The notes: a model not told the origin generated them from the sequence alone. Positions 32,031 to 41,478 are shown, counted from the stretch's first letter. The stretch is 64,000 nt of DNA from Bacteroidales bacterium UBA1173 (GCA_002311655.1 DBYZ01000007.1:2675-66674), one strand, 5' to 3'. Translations and numbers: made by a program.

Positions 32031-34346
32031 ATGGTTAAAAATCTTGTGATAGTTGAGTCTCCAGCGAAGGCAAAGACAATTGAAGGCTTTTTGGGAAAGG
32101 AGTTTACGGTAAAATCGAGTTACGGACACGTAAGGGATTTAAACAAATCTAATTTGAGTTTGGATATGGACCACGGCTTCATGCCGGAATATGAGGTCCC
32201 TGACGATAAAAAACATCTTGTTGCGGAACTTAAAAAACTGTCAGCGGGCGCCGAGATGGTGTGGCTGGCTTCCGATGAGGACCGCGAGGGAGAGTCTATT
32301 TCATGGCATCTTTATGAAACGCTCGGCTTGAGTGACGACAAATACCGCCGTATCGTGTTCCACGAAATCACCAAGCCGGCTATCTTGCACGCCATCGACA
32401 ACCCACGTAAGATCGACATGGACCTCGTCGCAGCACAGCAGGCACGCCGTGTCCTCGACCGTCTCGTTGGTTACGAACTTTCACCGCTTTTGTGGAAGAA
32501 GGTGAAACCGGCATTGTCGGCGGGTCGTGTGCAGAGCGTGGCAGTGCGCCTCATAGTGGAACGCGAAGACGAGATAAAGAACTTCGTCAACAGCAGCGCT
32601 TACCGTGTAACAGCCAACTTCTCGTTCACCATCGACAACCATGAATATCAGCTGTTTGCAGAGCTTCCTACACGTTTTGAGAAGGAAGAGGAAGCATATA
32701 AATTCCTTGAAGACTGCAAGAGTGCAGGATATACAATCAAAGCTGTGGAGAAGAAGCCTGTTTCGAAATGTCCGGCACCTCCATTCACCACTTCAACGCT
32801 GCAGCAGGAAGCGGGCAGAAAGCTCGGTTTCTCGGTGAGCAACACCATGCGTATCGCTCAGCAGCTCTACGAATCAGGAAAGATCACATACATGCGTACC
32901 GATAGCGTGAACCTCTCGACATTCGCACTGGGTCAGGCCAAGAAAGAAATTGAGAACTTGTACGGCGCACAGTACGTGAAGACAAGACAGTTTACGACCA
33001 AATCAAAGGGCGCACAGGAAGCTCACGAAGCTATCCGCCCGACATATCTCGACCAGCAGACCATCAAAGGCACTGCCGACGAACGCAAGCTTTACGAACT
33101 CATCTGGAAACGTACCATCGCATCGCAAATGGCTGACGCTCAGATAGAAAAGACAGTGGTCAACATCGATGTGTCGAATTCAGACAAAGATTTCGTGGCA
33201 TCAGGCGAGGTGGTGTTGTTCGACGGATTCCTCAAGGTTTACATCGAGAGTGTCGACGACGAAAACGGCGAAAACGTCAACAGCATGCTTCCACCGATGA
33301 GAGTGGGTCAGGCACTCGATTTGGACAAGATGGAGGCACAGCAGCGTTTCGCACGCAAGCCATTCAGATACACTGAGGCTTCTCTCGTCAAGAAAATGGA
33401 AGAACTCGGCATTGGCCGTCCTTCAACATACGCACCTACAATCTCAACAATCCAAAAGAGAGAATATGTCGAGAAGAAAGACATCGCAGGCGAGACACGC
33501 ACCTACAAGATTTACACACTGAAAAAGAACAAAATCACCGAGAAGACCGGCAAGGAAAACATCGGATACGAGAAGGCAAAGCTCGTCCCGACCGACATCG
33601 GAGTGCTCGTTAACAAGTTCTTAATCAACTACTTCGAGACAATCGTCGACTACAACTTCACAGCAAATGTGGAGAAAGAGTTTGATAAGATTGCTGAAGG
33701 TCGCTGCGAGTGGAACAAGATGATCAAGGAATTCTACAAAGGATTCCACAAGACTGTTGCCGAAACATCAGACAATTCTGGCAAATTCAGTGGCGAGAAG
33801 CTTCTTGGCGTTGACCCTGTGTCAGGCAAGAACGTCTACGTGAAAATCGGTCGTTTCGGTCCTGTGGCACAGATCGGCGACACTGAGTCGGATGAGAAGC
33901 CTAAGTTCGCAGGCTTGCATAAAGACCAGAGCATCGAGACAATCACTTTGGACGAGGTTTTGGATTTGTTCGCATTCCCACGCTCATTAGGAGAATACGA
34001 AGACGCAGAGATTCAGGTTGCCATCGGTCGTTTCGGTCCATATTTGAAGCATAAAAACGCTTTCTACAGCCTCTCGAAGCTCGATGATCCGTCATTGGTG
34101 ACATTCCAAAGGGCAGTTGAAATCATCGAGAGCAAGCGCAAATCGGATGCCGATAATGTTGTTACAACTTATCCTGAAGATAAAGACATGTTGGTGCTTC
34201 GCGGCCGTTTCGGAATTTACATTTCGTACAAGAAAGCCAATTACAAGATTCCGCGCAACTACGACGCAAACAATCTGACATATCAGGAATGCTTGGATAT
34301 AGTGAATAATCCGGATAATGCGTCGAAGAAGAGAGGGAAGAAGTAG
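32031..34346 (+). CDS. topA: DNA topoisomerase I
   Basis: A 771-residue type IA topoisomerase that relaxes negative supercoils. The Toprim domain starts VKNLVIVESPAKAKTIEGFLG, with the DEDREGESISWHL acidic motif. The active-site tyrosine lies in the YESGKITYMRTDS segment, with GRPSTYAPTISTIQKREYVE after it. The C-terminus has Toprim C-terminal repeats (IGRFGPVAQIGD, IGRFGPYLKHKN, RGRFGIYISYKK) and no zinc ribbon, usual for Bacteroidota. A strong terminator follows. Confidence 0.97.
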   Translation: MVKNLVIVESPAKAKTIEGFLGKEFTVKSSYGHVRDLNKSNLSLDMDHGFMPEYEVPDDKKHLVAELKKLSAGAEMVWLASDEDREGESISWHLYETLGLSDDKYRRIVFHEITKPAILHAIDNPRKIDMDLVAAQQARRVLDRLVGYELSPLLWKKVKPALSAGRVQSVAVRLIVEREDEIKNFVNSSAYRVTANFSFTIDNHEYQLFAELPTRFEKEEEAYKFLEDCKSAGYTIKAVEKKPVSKCPAPPFTTSTLQQEAGRKLGFSVSNTMRIAQQLYESGKITYMRTDSVNLSTFALGQAKKEIENLYGAQYVKTRQFTTKSKGAQEAHEAIRPTYLDQQTIKGTADERKLYELIWKRTIASQMADAQIEKTVVNIDVSNSDKDFVASGEVVLFDGFLKVYIESVDDENGENVNSMLPPMRVGQALDLDKMEAQQRFARKPFRYTEASLVKKMEELGIGRPSTYAPTISTIQKREYVEKKDIAGETRTYKIYTLKKNKITEKTGKENIGYEKAKLVPTDIGVLVNKFLINYFETIVDYNFTANVEKEFDKIAEGRCEWNKMIKEFYKGFHKTVAETSDNSGKFSGEKLLGVDPVSGKNVYVKIGRFGPVAQIGDTESDEKPKFAGLHKDQSIETITLDEVLDLFAFPRSLGEYEDAEIQVAIGRFGPYLKHKNAFYSLSKLDDPSLVTFQRAVEIIESKRKSDADNVVTTYPEDKDMLVLRGRFGIYISYKKANYKIPRNYDANNLTYQECLDIVNNPDNASKKRGKK

Positions 34347-34372
34347 GAGTAAAGAGTAGGGAGTAAAGAGTT

Positions 34373-34398
34373 GAGACGGTTTGCGAACCGTCTCTTTT
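34373..34398 (+). terminator. rho-independent terminator after topA
   Basis: A perfect 9-bp stem GAGACGGTT/AACCGTCTC with loop TGCG is followed directly by TTTT. Confidence 0.9.
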
Positions 34399-34403
34399 CT
34401 TAT

Positions 34404-34463
34404 TTCACAACAATATTTTCTGAAAATTCTTTTCCGTCGAACATTCGCACTTTGATTAGGTAG
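34404..34463 (-). pseudogene. detached copy of a T9SS sorting-domain tail
   Basis: Read on the minus strand it codes IYLIKVRMFDGKEFSENIVVK plus a stop in frame. It matches the last about 20 codons of the surface protein at 35932-38289 with about three differences in 60 bp. Upstream similarity stops abruptly, 8 bp before the ATPase stop codon. It is a remnant of a duplicated surface-protein gene. Confidence 0.75.
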
Positions 34464-34470
34464 ATGGTGT

Positions 34471-35727
34471 TTAAGCATCAAGTAAGCTTGGGTCAGAAAG
34501 AAATTCATATACACCCATCATAACAATGCCATAATCGTCGCGACGGAGTTTCATGCGCTCGCCGACAATAACCAATTTTTTGAATGAGTCGCCGATCTGA
34601 GTCAGTGAACGCTTTTCCTGCTTGATTTTTTCTTCATCAGGCAACCTATAGGCCGATTGCAGATAATATCTTCGAGAACCAAGATTGCATACAAAATCAA
34701 CTTCAAGTGTAACACGATGCCATTCTCCGTTTTCGTCTTTAACTCGAATATAGACATTGCCCACATCAACCAAGAAACCCCTATAGCGCATTTCACTGAA
34801 AATCGCATTCTCCATAAGATGATTTTCTTCGGTTTGGCGGAACGACATAACAGCGTTTCTCAGTCCCAGATCCTTGAAATAATATTTTGGAGTCGAGCCG
34901 ATATATTTTTTGCCCTTTATATCATACCGTTCGGCTTTCTCGATCATGAAAGCGTTTTCAAGGTATCCAATATAAGTCTCAATAGTTTTGTCGGTGATGT
35001 TGTTTAATTTCTTTACACTCTTGAAAGTGTTTGCAAGATTGGTCGGGTTGACAGGACTGCCGATGCTGGAAGCGAGAATCCTCACGAGTTCTTCAAATTC
35101 AGCCTGATGCTCGATGTTATAACGCTCGTATATGTCTTTTAGATAGACGGTCCTATAGAGATTTCTCAAATAGGTTGCCTTTTTGTCATCGCCTTTGATG
35201 GAAAGGATTTTGGGCAAACCGCCATAGGTGTAATAGTCTTGCCAGCCATCAATAATATCGCCATCGTAAGCGGTCATGAATTCTTTGAAAGACAGAGGTC
35301 TGACATGAATTTCGTCGCTGCGTCCGCGAAACTCGGTGACTACATCGTTCGACAGGAAATGAGAATTAGAACCAGTTACATAAACATCGGCATTCTCCTT
35401 TTCCACCAAAGAACCGAGCATATCGACAAACTCATCAACTCGCTGCACTTCATCGATGATAATATAATATTGCTCGTCATCCTTCATGTGCTCATCAATC
35501 CAATCAAGCAGGTAGTCGGGGTCACGAAAAGCCTTGTTTTTCCTGAGTTCCAAGTCGATGACAAGGATGTGGTCTTTTTTGACACCAACACTCAATAGGT
35601 AATCCTTGAATAATGTCTTAAGAAGATATGATTTGCCAACACGACGCAGACCAGTGACAACCTTAATAAGTCCATTGTCTTTGGAATCGATTAGTTTTTG
35701 TATATAAATAGGTCTTTCTATCTTCAT
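34471..35727 (-). CDS. AAA_14/DUF4143 family ATPase
   Basis: A 418-residue protein starting MKIERPIYIQKLIDSKDNG. The N-terminal AAA_14 domain has Walker A GLRRVGKSYLL and Walker B YYIIIDEVQ, with the sensor-like VYVTGSNSHFLS. The C-terminal half is DUF4143 (SPVNPTNLANTFKSVKKLNNIT, TPKYYFKDLGLRNA, VDFVCN). These proteins are frequent in variable regions; their function is unknown. The gene lies between two copies of a T9SS tail. The ATG at 35727 is used rather than a TTG three codons earlier. Confidence 0.88.
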   Translation of the reverse strand: MKIERPIYIQKLIDSKDNGLIKVVTGLRRVGKSYLLKTLFKDYLLSVGVKKDHILVIDLELRKNKAFRDPDYLLDWIDEHMKDDEQYYIIIDEVQRVDEFVDMLGSLVEKENADVYVTGSNSHFLSNDVVTEFRGRSDEIHVRPLSFKEFMTAYDGDIIDGWQDYYTYGGLPKILSIKGDDKKATYLRNLYRTVYLKDIYERYNIEHQAEFEELVRILASSIGSPVNPTNLANTFKSVKKLNNITDKTIETYIGYLENAFMIEKAERYDIKGKKYIGSTPKYYFKDLGLRNAVMSFRQTEENHLMENAIFSEMRYRGFLVDVGNVYIRVKDENGEWHRVTLEVDFVCNLGSRRYYLQSAYRLPDEEKIKQEKRSLTQIGDSFKKLVIVGERMKLRRDDYGIVMMGVYEFLSDPSLLDA

Positions 35728-35767
35728 GACATTCAATTATTTATAAAGCATTATAAGTATTTTTATT

Positions 35768-35850
35768 ACGGATTTGTGGCAATTTGGTCATAAATCCGTT
35801 GCAAAGATAATAAATTTTCGGCAATAAAGTGAGTTTGTTGCCGAAAATTT
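35768..35850. promoter_or_regulatory. inverted repeats and -7 box upstream of the ATPase gene
   Basis: ACGGATTT (35768-35775) with AAATCCGT (35792-35799) flanks 16 bp and looks operator-like. CAAAGATA (35802-35809) is a minus-strand TATCTTTG -7 box. AAATTTTCGGCAA (35812-35824) with TTGCCGAAAATTT (35838-35850) is a perfect 13-bp inverted repeat just upstream of it. Control of the ATPase gene by a dimeric regulator is possible. Confidence 0.5.
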
Positions 35851-35870
35851 GATAATATAATTTTAAAAAT

Positions 35871-35898
35871 GCTGAGCGGAGCCATGGCTCCGCTCAGC
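35871..35898. terminator. perfect 28-bp palindrome after the surface-protein gene
   Basis: GCTGAGCGGAGCCA and its exact complement meet without a loop (35871-35898), 34 bp after the stop codon of the minus-strand surface-protein gene. The likely role is a terminator; with no T-run and a perfect dyad, a protein-binding or recombination site is also possible. Confidence 0.6.
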
Positions 35899-35931
35899 GA
35901 AAAATGAGAGTAAAATTGAATCTGTGAAAAA

Positions 35932-38289
35932 TTATTTCACAACAATCTTTTCTGAAAATTCTTTTCCGTCGGACATTCGCAATTTGATTAGGTATAAACC
36001 TGGGATGAGGTTAGCGATGTTGATTTTATCAAAATTATTGTTTTGTGATTTCAACAATCGGCCGTCGATGGAATATATTTCGACGGATTGGCATTCTATG
36101 TTATCCGATAAACTTATACTTATAATATCTTTTGCTGGATTTGGATAAACCACAAATCCATTATTTGCAATCGTTTCATCGACAGAATGCCATTGATTAT
36201 AAACAGCGTCGCAGTCGGTGTCGTTTTCCTTGTAAAGAAGAATGTCATCATTCCAATAGCAGCGGATGCCTTCAACTTCGAAATCGCCTTTGTTTTCGAG
36301 CAATTGCTCTGGGAAGAAGCTGGTGAGATGCCCGATTCCGCATACTACAGTACCACTGAAAACATCGTTTGCGTCGCTGATTATCATGGCTTTGAACCAA
36401 CGTGCGTCTTTCACAAGATATCCAACATCGTCAACATGAACAGTTACGCTGTTATTACCTGTAGTGATGGTCCATTCGTCACCAACATTTGCACCGAAAT
36501 CGTAAAGAACCGTAAACTCCTGAAGAGTCTTATTCCACCAATAAACCTTGTTGTTTTCCTCATAGATGTATTCGTGCGTTGTCTGATCGGCGCGCAAGTC
36601 GTAGAGTGTGTTGGTCTTCACGATGACTTTAACCTTATCATCGTTGATTGTCGAATCGTTTTCATGGACGAGATGCTGATAAGAAATCGTGCCGTTAGAA
36701 TTGATGATTTCATAATACCATTCATCGCCAACCAATTGATAATAAGGCTCGCCATCCATTTCGATAATCGGGTAGCCGTTGTTGATGCCCGTCACGTCTT
36801 CAAGCCATGTACACTGTCCCAACGAGCCCGCGTTAAGAGCTTCGAGCAGGTCGGTGGTGCCATATTGTGGTTCGTTGAGCACCCAGCTTGTTGGTGTTGA
36901 GCCTTGCACGAAAGCGCATGAACCCGGTAAATTCGGCATTTCCACGTTTCCGCAAGCCGGAAGGTCGTCATCATCAAGCCAATAGCAGTTGTAGTAATAA
37001 TCATAATTAGATGAATATCCGACGATATTGCCGTAAGCAAGTTCAATAGTGTTATTATAATTCAAACCTGACAAATCAGGAATAATGATATTACCTGTAT
37101 TATAAACGTTGCTCGCGTGTGATTCAGATAACGACTCATCAGCACCTATAATACCACCCAAATACACATAATAATCTATGTCATAAATCTCATCTTTTGT
37201 AGCGGTGACATCACCACGATTATAGCAGTTAGAGACAACACCGCCAACACCTGTAATACCTCCTGCAATACCTATAGCCCAAAGAGTGTCGCCCTCAATA
37301 TGTCCGGTAATCAATGCGTTGTTAACACATCTTGTAACAATTGCCATACCTGAACGTCCGACGATACCTCCTGAAGCATAACTGATAACGTCGGCGCCCT
37401 CATGGTTGATACAATCTTCCACAAGGCAATCTGACAAATACGAACTGTGTAATCCAATTTGTCCGACAACACCTCCGCCAGCTTGTACAGATTGTATTGT
37501 ACCATAATTTTCGCATTTTTTCACGACAACCTTGCCGTATATGTTTGAAGCAATACCGCCAGCCCACCACGATGAAATGTTGGAATAATTGATACAGTTT
37601 TCAATTACGACCGCACTACTAGCCTTGCTTTCGCAATGACCAATGATACCACCTGTCTGCGATGTGTTTTCAAATACCGCATTATTAACACAGTTGGCAA
37701 CAAATGTAGTATTGGTAACGCCTGTGCAACTTCCTATGATACCTCCCAAAGTACCATTCGCATGAATCATACCGTCGGCAGTGCAGTTTAAAACGTCGGT
37801 ATTGTTTGCAAAAGCTGCAATCATACCTGCCCTAATACTGCTTTGAGATGTAATCGTCGCATCAGAAATAATTGTATTTTTAATGACGGCATTCCTTGCA
37901 AGTCCAAATAAACCGAGCGAATTCAAATTATCGATATTATCGATATAGAGGTTACTGATAGTATGTCCATTACCATCGAAAACGCCTGAAAACGATTTAT
38001 AATCGGAGCTTAAGTTGTAGTATCCAATAGGTGTCCAGTTGATATTGTCATCCTCACCATTCAGGCAGATATCTTCGGTAAGGATATAGCAGGCGTTGCC
38101 GCCGGTGCCGTCGTTGGTTTGCTGCGCGAGAAGCGCCAGCTGTTGCGGTGTCGCAATCTGATAAGGGTTTTCCATTGTGCCGTCGCCACCGTTATATGAT
38201 TCGGCGACAGTGCCGTCCCAGCAAGGAACCTGAGCTCCGCAAAACATTGCGAAAGCTAATAAAATTGATAATAAGATGTTCTTTTTCAT
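35932..38289 (-). CDS. GLUG-repeat surface protein with T9SS sorting domain
   Basis: A 785-residue secreted protein. The signal MKKNILLSILLAFAMFCGAQ leads to CWDGTVAESYNGGDGTMENPYQI and GLUG-like repeats (GGIIGSCTGV, GGIASNIYGK, GGVVGQIG, GGIVGRSGM, about 95-430). A globular region (510-700) and a Por C-terminal domain (YPNPAKDIISISL, GRLLKSQN, GLYLIKLRMSDGKEF) complete it. It is homologous to the second part of the 1070-residue protein at 6337-9549, but without the LRR domain. It lies downstream of a TPR regulator, as that protein does. An adhesin-like role is inferred. Confidence 0.82.
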   Translation of the reverse strand: MKKNILLSILLAFAMFCGAQVPCWDGTVAESYNGGDGTMENPYQIATPQQLALLAQQTNDGTGGNACYILTEDICLNGEDDNINWTPIGYYNLSSDYKSFSGVFDGNGHTISNLYIDNIDNLNSLGLFGLARNAVIKNTIISDATITSQSSIRAGMIAAFANNTDVLNCTADGMIHANGTLGGIIGSCTGVTNTTFVANCVNNAVFENTSQTGGIIGHCESKASSAVVIENCINYSNISSWWAGGIASNIYGKVVVKKCENYGTIQSVQAGGGVVGQIGLHSSYLSDCLVEDCINHEGADVISYASGGIVGRSGMAIVTRCVNNALITGHIEGDTLWAIGIAGGITGVGGVVSNCYNRGDVTATKDEIYDIDYYVYLGGIIGADESLSESHASNVYNTGNIIIPDLSGLNYNNTIELAYGNIVGYSSNYDYYYNCYWLDDDDLPACGNVEMPNLPGSCAFVQGSTPTSWVLNEPQYGTTDLLEALNAGSLGQCTWLEDVTGINNGYPIIEMDGEPYYQLVGDEWYYEIINSNGTISYQHLVHENDSTINDDKVKVIVKTNTLYDLRADQTTHEYIYEENNKVYWWNKTLQEFTVLYDFGANVGDEWTITTGNNSVTVHVDDVGYLVKDARWFKAMIISDANDVFSGTVVCGIGHLTSFFPEQLLENKGDFEVEGIRCYWNDDILLYKENDTDCDAVYNQWHSVDETIANNGFVVYPNPAKDIISISLSDNIECQSVEIYSIDGRLLKSQNNNFDKINIANLIPGLYLIKLRMSDGKEFSEKIVVK

Positions 38290-38326
38290 GATATTAAATA
38301 TTTATTTGTTATTTTTTTCTTTTTTT

Positions 38327-38395
38327 GAGTTTCCTCGTGCTTCGCACTCGGAATGACAGTCTGTCATTCCGAGCCCCAAAGGGGCGAGGAATCTC
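38327..38395. repeat. REPIN-family repeat, back-to-back variant (locus D)
   Basis: GAGTTTCCTCGTGCTTCG...CGGAATGACAG is followed by TGTCATTCCGAGCC...GGCGAGGAATCTC: two arms meet at their GTCATTCC ends, the reverse of the usual order. It reaches the stop codon of the TPR regulator. Confidence 0.7.
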
Positions 38396-39860
38396 ACACC
38401 GCGGCGACGATTTCTTCAAATGTCCGGTTATCGTCAACGAGATTCATTTTCATTTGTTTGATGCGCGTCTTGCGTTTGTAATACGAGTCAGTTTGCGTGT
38501 CTAACAAAATCGATATCACCTGATTGGAGAATCCGTTTTTCGAGAGGCAGCAGATGCGCACGTCCCATTTGCCGAGCTTCTGGTAAAGCGACAGCAATCG
38601 TTGCGAAAATCCGTCATAAACCAGGTCGGTAAGGCTGATGAAATCCGCCCAGTCGTCGTCGCTGAGATTGAAGTTCAGCGAGTCGGCTGTAACATGCTCA
38701 CTCAAGCCATGAGCCGTGGCGAAAACCTTGTTTCTCGACATGATTTTGTTGGTCATCAGCAGCTCTTTTTGCGAAAGCGTCTGGTGGTCGCGGCGCAATT
38801 CATCGTTGGTGCGGATGAGGTTCTCCATGTCGCTCACCAGCTCGTGAATACGGTTCTGGTCACGCTCCACCTGACTCTTGAAGCGCTCCATCTCGATTTT
38901 GTTGTCGCTGATTCTCTTCCTGACAATCAACAGGATAACAAGCGCGACACTAAGCGTGACAGCGATAATGAGATAGAGTTTGAAGCTCTTGGTGCGGTGC
39001 AGGGTTTCCATCTCGCTTTTCTGTGCTTTGAGCTCGTATTCCGCCCTGATGCGCAAGATGTTCTCGTTGTTGTTCTCCTTCTCAACGAGTTTCATGTATT
39101 CCAGAAAACGCTCCTCGTACTTCATCGCCATCTTAATGTTTTTCTCGTTAAGAGCGATGCCGTAAAGCGTCTGATAGACCGACATCTTTATTCCCGCTCT
39201 TTCGCTTCGCAGGGCTTTTTCGAGATACACCTTCGCCACGTCGTTTTTGTTGATGTAGTAATAAAGGATTCCGAGGGTCATGTTTGCAATGTCAAGGTCG
39301 TTACCATCCAATCCGCCATCCATGGCATGATGAACGCATTCAATCGCCTTTGGATAGTTGCCGATTTCCATGTAATAGTCGCGCCCGATTTCGAGATACA
39401 GGTTGTTTGTCATCGCCGTATCCCTTAATAAGGCAGCGATGTGGAAAGCCGAGTCGTAATACGCTTTTGTCTGGGCGAACAGCTCCAGCGATTTCGTGGT
39501 GCGTCCGCAGTTGCGCCATGCGATCATCATTCCTATGGAATCATTGATTTCTTTGAAATCGGCGATAGCGGAGCGATGCATAGCAAGAGCATCCTCAAAC
39601 AGCTGATGTTTGTTGTACATCGCACCAAGGTTGTCTTTGATGTTGGCTGTCAATGCCATGTCATCACCGTTTTCCGCCAGCGGCAGTGCCTGAAGGAAAC
39701 ACTCGGCAGCATCCTCCGACAGTCGTTCAGCGCGAAGCTGCACACCTCTTTCATAAAGCGCGCGAGCCTGCCGTTGACGTTTCGCCTGCGAATCGCACGA
39801 GGTTGTCAATCCGCCTAATGCGACCGCAAAAAAGATTAAAAATACAGTTTTTGTTTTCAT
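38394..39860 (-). CDS. TPR - membrane helix - HTH-like regulator, second copy
   Basis: A 488-residue paralog of the protein at 4902-6260 with the same order: lipobox signal (GGLTTSC), TPR region with DNLGAMYNKH and YYDSAFHIA, membrane helix (KLYLIIAVTLSVALVILLIV), coiled coil and the C-terminal HTH-like domain KWDVRICCLSKNGFSNQVISILL...SYYKRKTRIKQ. It has a longer coiled coil (about 30 extra residues) than its paralog. The promoter boxes and their spacing are the same as at the first locus. An ATG two codons earlier (39866) is also possible. It probably controls the adjacent GLUG surface-protein gene. Confidence 0.75.
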   Translation of the reverse strand: MKTKTVFLIFFAVALGGLTTSCDSQAKRQRQARALYERGVQLRAERLSEDAAECFLQALPLAENGDDMALTANIKDNLGAMYNKHQLFEDALAMHRSAIADFKEINDSIGMMIAWRNCGRTTKSLELFAQTKAYYDSAFHIAALLRDTAMTNNLYLEIGRDYYMEIGNYPKAIECVHHAMDGGLDGNDLDIANMTLGILYYYINKNDVAKVYLEKALRSERAGIKMSVYQTLYGIALNEKNIKMAMKYEERFLEYMKLVEKENNNENILRIRAEYELKAQKSEMETLHRTKSFKLYLIIAVTLSVALVILLIVRKRISDNKIEMERFKSQVERDQNRIHELVSDMENLIRTNDELRRDHQTLSQKELLMTNKIMSRNKVFATAHGLSEHVTADSLNFNLSDDDWADFISLTDLVYDGFSQRLLSLYQKLGKWDVRICCLSKNGFSNQVISILLDTQTDSYYKRKTRIKQMKMNLVDDNRTFEEIVAAV

Positions 39861-39903
39861 AAGCATTAATTTTACTTCGCAAAAACATCGATGTTTGACG
39901 AAG

Positions 39904-40001
39904 CAAAATTATGCAAAATCAAAACTTGTCAAGAGGTTTCGGAAGGGGCTTAAAATTTTGTCCCTATCATTCGGGGTTTCAATAATTAGTTTTATTGATA
40001 A
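39904..40001 (-). promoter_or_regulatory. multi-element promoter of the second TPR regulator
   Basis: Minus strand, in order: TTATCAATAA (39992-40001), 24 bp, ATAGGGACAA (39958-39967), 20 bp, ACCTCTTGACA (ending 39927), 18 bp after TTG, and -7 box TAATTTTG (39904-39911). Spacings are equal to those before the paralog at 4902; intervening bases differ. Confidence 0.65.
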
Positions 40002-40051
40002 TCAATGACTTAAATAAAATGATATGGATTTTTTGTCCATACATTAAATTG

Positions 40052-40477
40052 TCATTTTTTCATTGTTTTTATAAAATCTGTGATTTTTTGGAAGGCTTCT
40101 TGTGGCTCATCCACATCCAAACACAATGTTTCCATCGGGCAAAGTTCATCGCCAATGCGGTTGATGATTCTGTCAACTTTTTTATCGTAAAAACAAGGGA
40201 TATTGTATTTTTCAAACACTTTGATTGCAGGTTCTGAGATTATCAAAGTGTGAACCTCTTTGATTTCACCGAGGGCCATGAGGAGCGCCGCCGCCTTGCC
40301 AATGACTTTGTCGGCAACGGAAGCGCCTTTCAAGAAGCCTTTTTTCTCTTTAAGAAGATATAGAAGCGGTTTCACACCGCGTTCCTGCGAAGTGAAAAAA
40401 TCATCAACTGAAACCACTGCAATAGTGGATTCAGTTGATTTTAATAATGATTTCGCGCGTTCTAACGGCTCTGTCAT
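40052..40477 (-). CDS. DUF1893 family protein, copy 1
   Basis: A 141-residue protein matching DUF1893, a family with a cytidine-deaminase-like fold: STIAVVSVDDFFTSQERGVKPLLYLL, GASVADKVIGKAAALLM, YNIPCFYDKKVDRIINR, CPMETLCLDV. Similar proteins are often annotated as unknown. The copy at 46078-46479 is almost identical in the central 100 residues. Its ATG directly follows the stop of the truncated TPR lipoprotein gene. Confidence 0.82.
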   Translation of the reverse strand: MTEPLERAKSLLKSTESTIAVVSVDDFFTSQERGVKPLLYLLKEKKGFLKGASVADKVIGKAAALLMALGEIKEVHTLIISEPAIKVFEKYNIPCFYDKKVDRIINRIGDELCPMETLCLDVDEPQEAFQKITDFIKTMKK

Positions 40478-41332
40478 TTAATGTGTTTTATAAACAGATA
40501 ACCGCCAATCCCGATGAGGTTCAGGTATTTGTGACACAAGTTTTTTTGCCTTCAAGATGCCATTATCAAAGTCCTCGCCTGATGTGCAGTCAAGCATCGC
40601 GATATAAAACAACAAATTCTGGTATGATATGTTGCTTGTGTCGGACATCAAGCTCAATGCTTCATCATAATAATACAGGGCAGTGTCATATTTTTGCAGT
40701 TTGTCGTATTGGTATCCCAATTCATGCAGTAAAGTGGATTTCTCAAAAGGCATGCACTCACCCAAAGCGTTGAATTTCAATGCATTTTCATAACAAATGA
40801 TGGCTGGCTCCTGCATATATTGGCTCGAAAACAGGTCACCCAAACGGCAATGAATCAGCATCATGAAACGGGGATGTGGCGGTGTTGGAATATGCTCGTC
40901 CACGATATCCAAAACGTGCAGATATTCATACAAAGCCTCGGCAACACTGTCTTCTGCCTTAAACCCCACGCCGTTCATGTAATGAGCACGAGCCGAGAGC
41001 CAATAATCGGTGGTGTCGAAATAATCAACCGCTTTCAGCAGACGCTTTCTGTTTGATTGCGGATATCCACCCTTAAACAACGCTTCCGAAACGAGCAAAT
41101 TGAAATAATGTTTGTTAAACGCATCGGTGCTGTTTATGTTGTAGTTTGCCCAAAATCTTGACAATTCACGGGTCGCGCTGTCGGGTTGCAGCCACATCAG
41201 GCTGTCGATGTGAAGAAGCTCCGGAGAAATGTTATAAGGTTTGTCGGCATGCCACGGTTTGGGGGTGCTTGTGCAGTTAGCGAGGACAAGCAATAAAACC
41301 GAAATTGATAATATGGAATAGAGCTTTTTCAC
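40478..41332 (-). CDS. TPR lipoprotein, probably truncated
   Basis: A 284-residue protein with lipobox signal KLYSILSISVLLLVLANC and TPR-like repeats (ELLHIDSLMWLQPDSATREL, YYDEALSLM). Related Bacteroidales proteins continue with more TPRs, a membrane helix and an HTH domain. Here the frame stops after EPHRDWRLSVYKTH, exactly where the DUF1893 gene begins. It probably lost its 3' half by recombination. The start is a GTG at 41332, with TATCTTTG (41337-41344 on the minus strand) almost touching it. Confidence 0.65.
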   Translation of the reverse strand: MKKLYSILSISVLLLVLANCTSTPKPWHADKPYNISPELLHIDSLMWLQPDSATRELSRFWANYNINSTDAFNKHYFNLLVSEALFKGGYPQSNRKRLLKAVDYFDTTDYWLSARAHYMNGVGFKAEDSVAEALYEYLHVLDIVDEHIPTPPHPRFMMLIHCRLGDLFSSQYMQEPAIICYENALKFNALGECMPFEKSTLLHELGYQYDKLQKYDTALYYYDEALSLMSDTSNISYQNLLFYIAMLDCTSGEDFDNGILKAKKLVSQIPEPHRDWRLSVYKTH

Positions 41333-41360
41333 AATGCAAAGATAACTATTATTTTTTTAT

Positions 41361-41429
41361 GTTACTTTTTCTTGATAAAAAGTAACCAAAAATCAAGCGC
41401 CATACGAAGCTCGGACCGCCGTATGGCGC
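41361..41429. repeat. two adjacent perfect inverted repeats, no gene
   Basis: GTTACTTTTT/AAAAAGTAAC (41361-41386) and GCGCCATAC/GTATGGCGC (41397-41429) lie in the 138-bp gap between two minus-strand genes. The first has the look of a widespread GTTACTTTTT dispersed repeat; both may terminate the 41479-42894 transcript. Confidence 0.6.
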
Positions 41430-41478
41430 AGGCCACCGCACCCGAGACAGTCTGGGGCATAGCCACGACATCTTTGTT

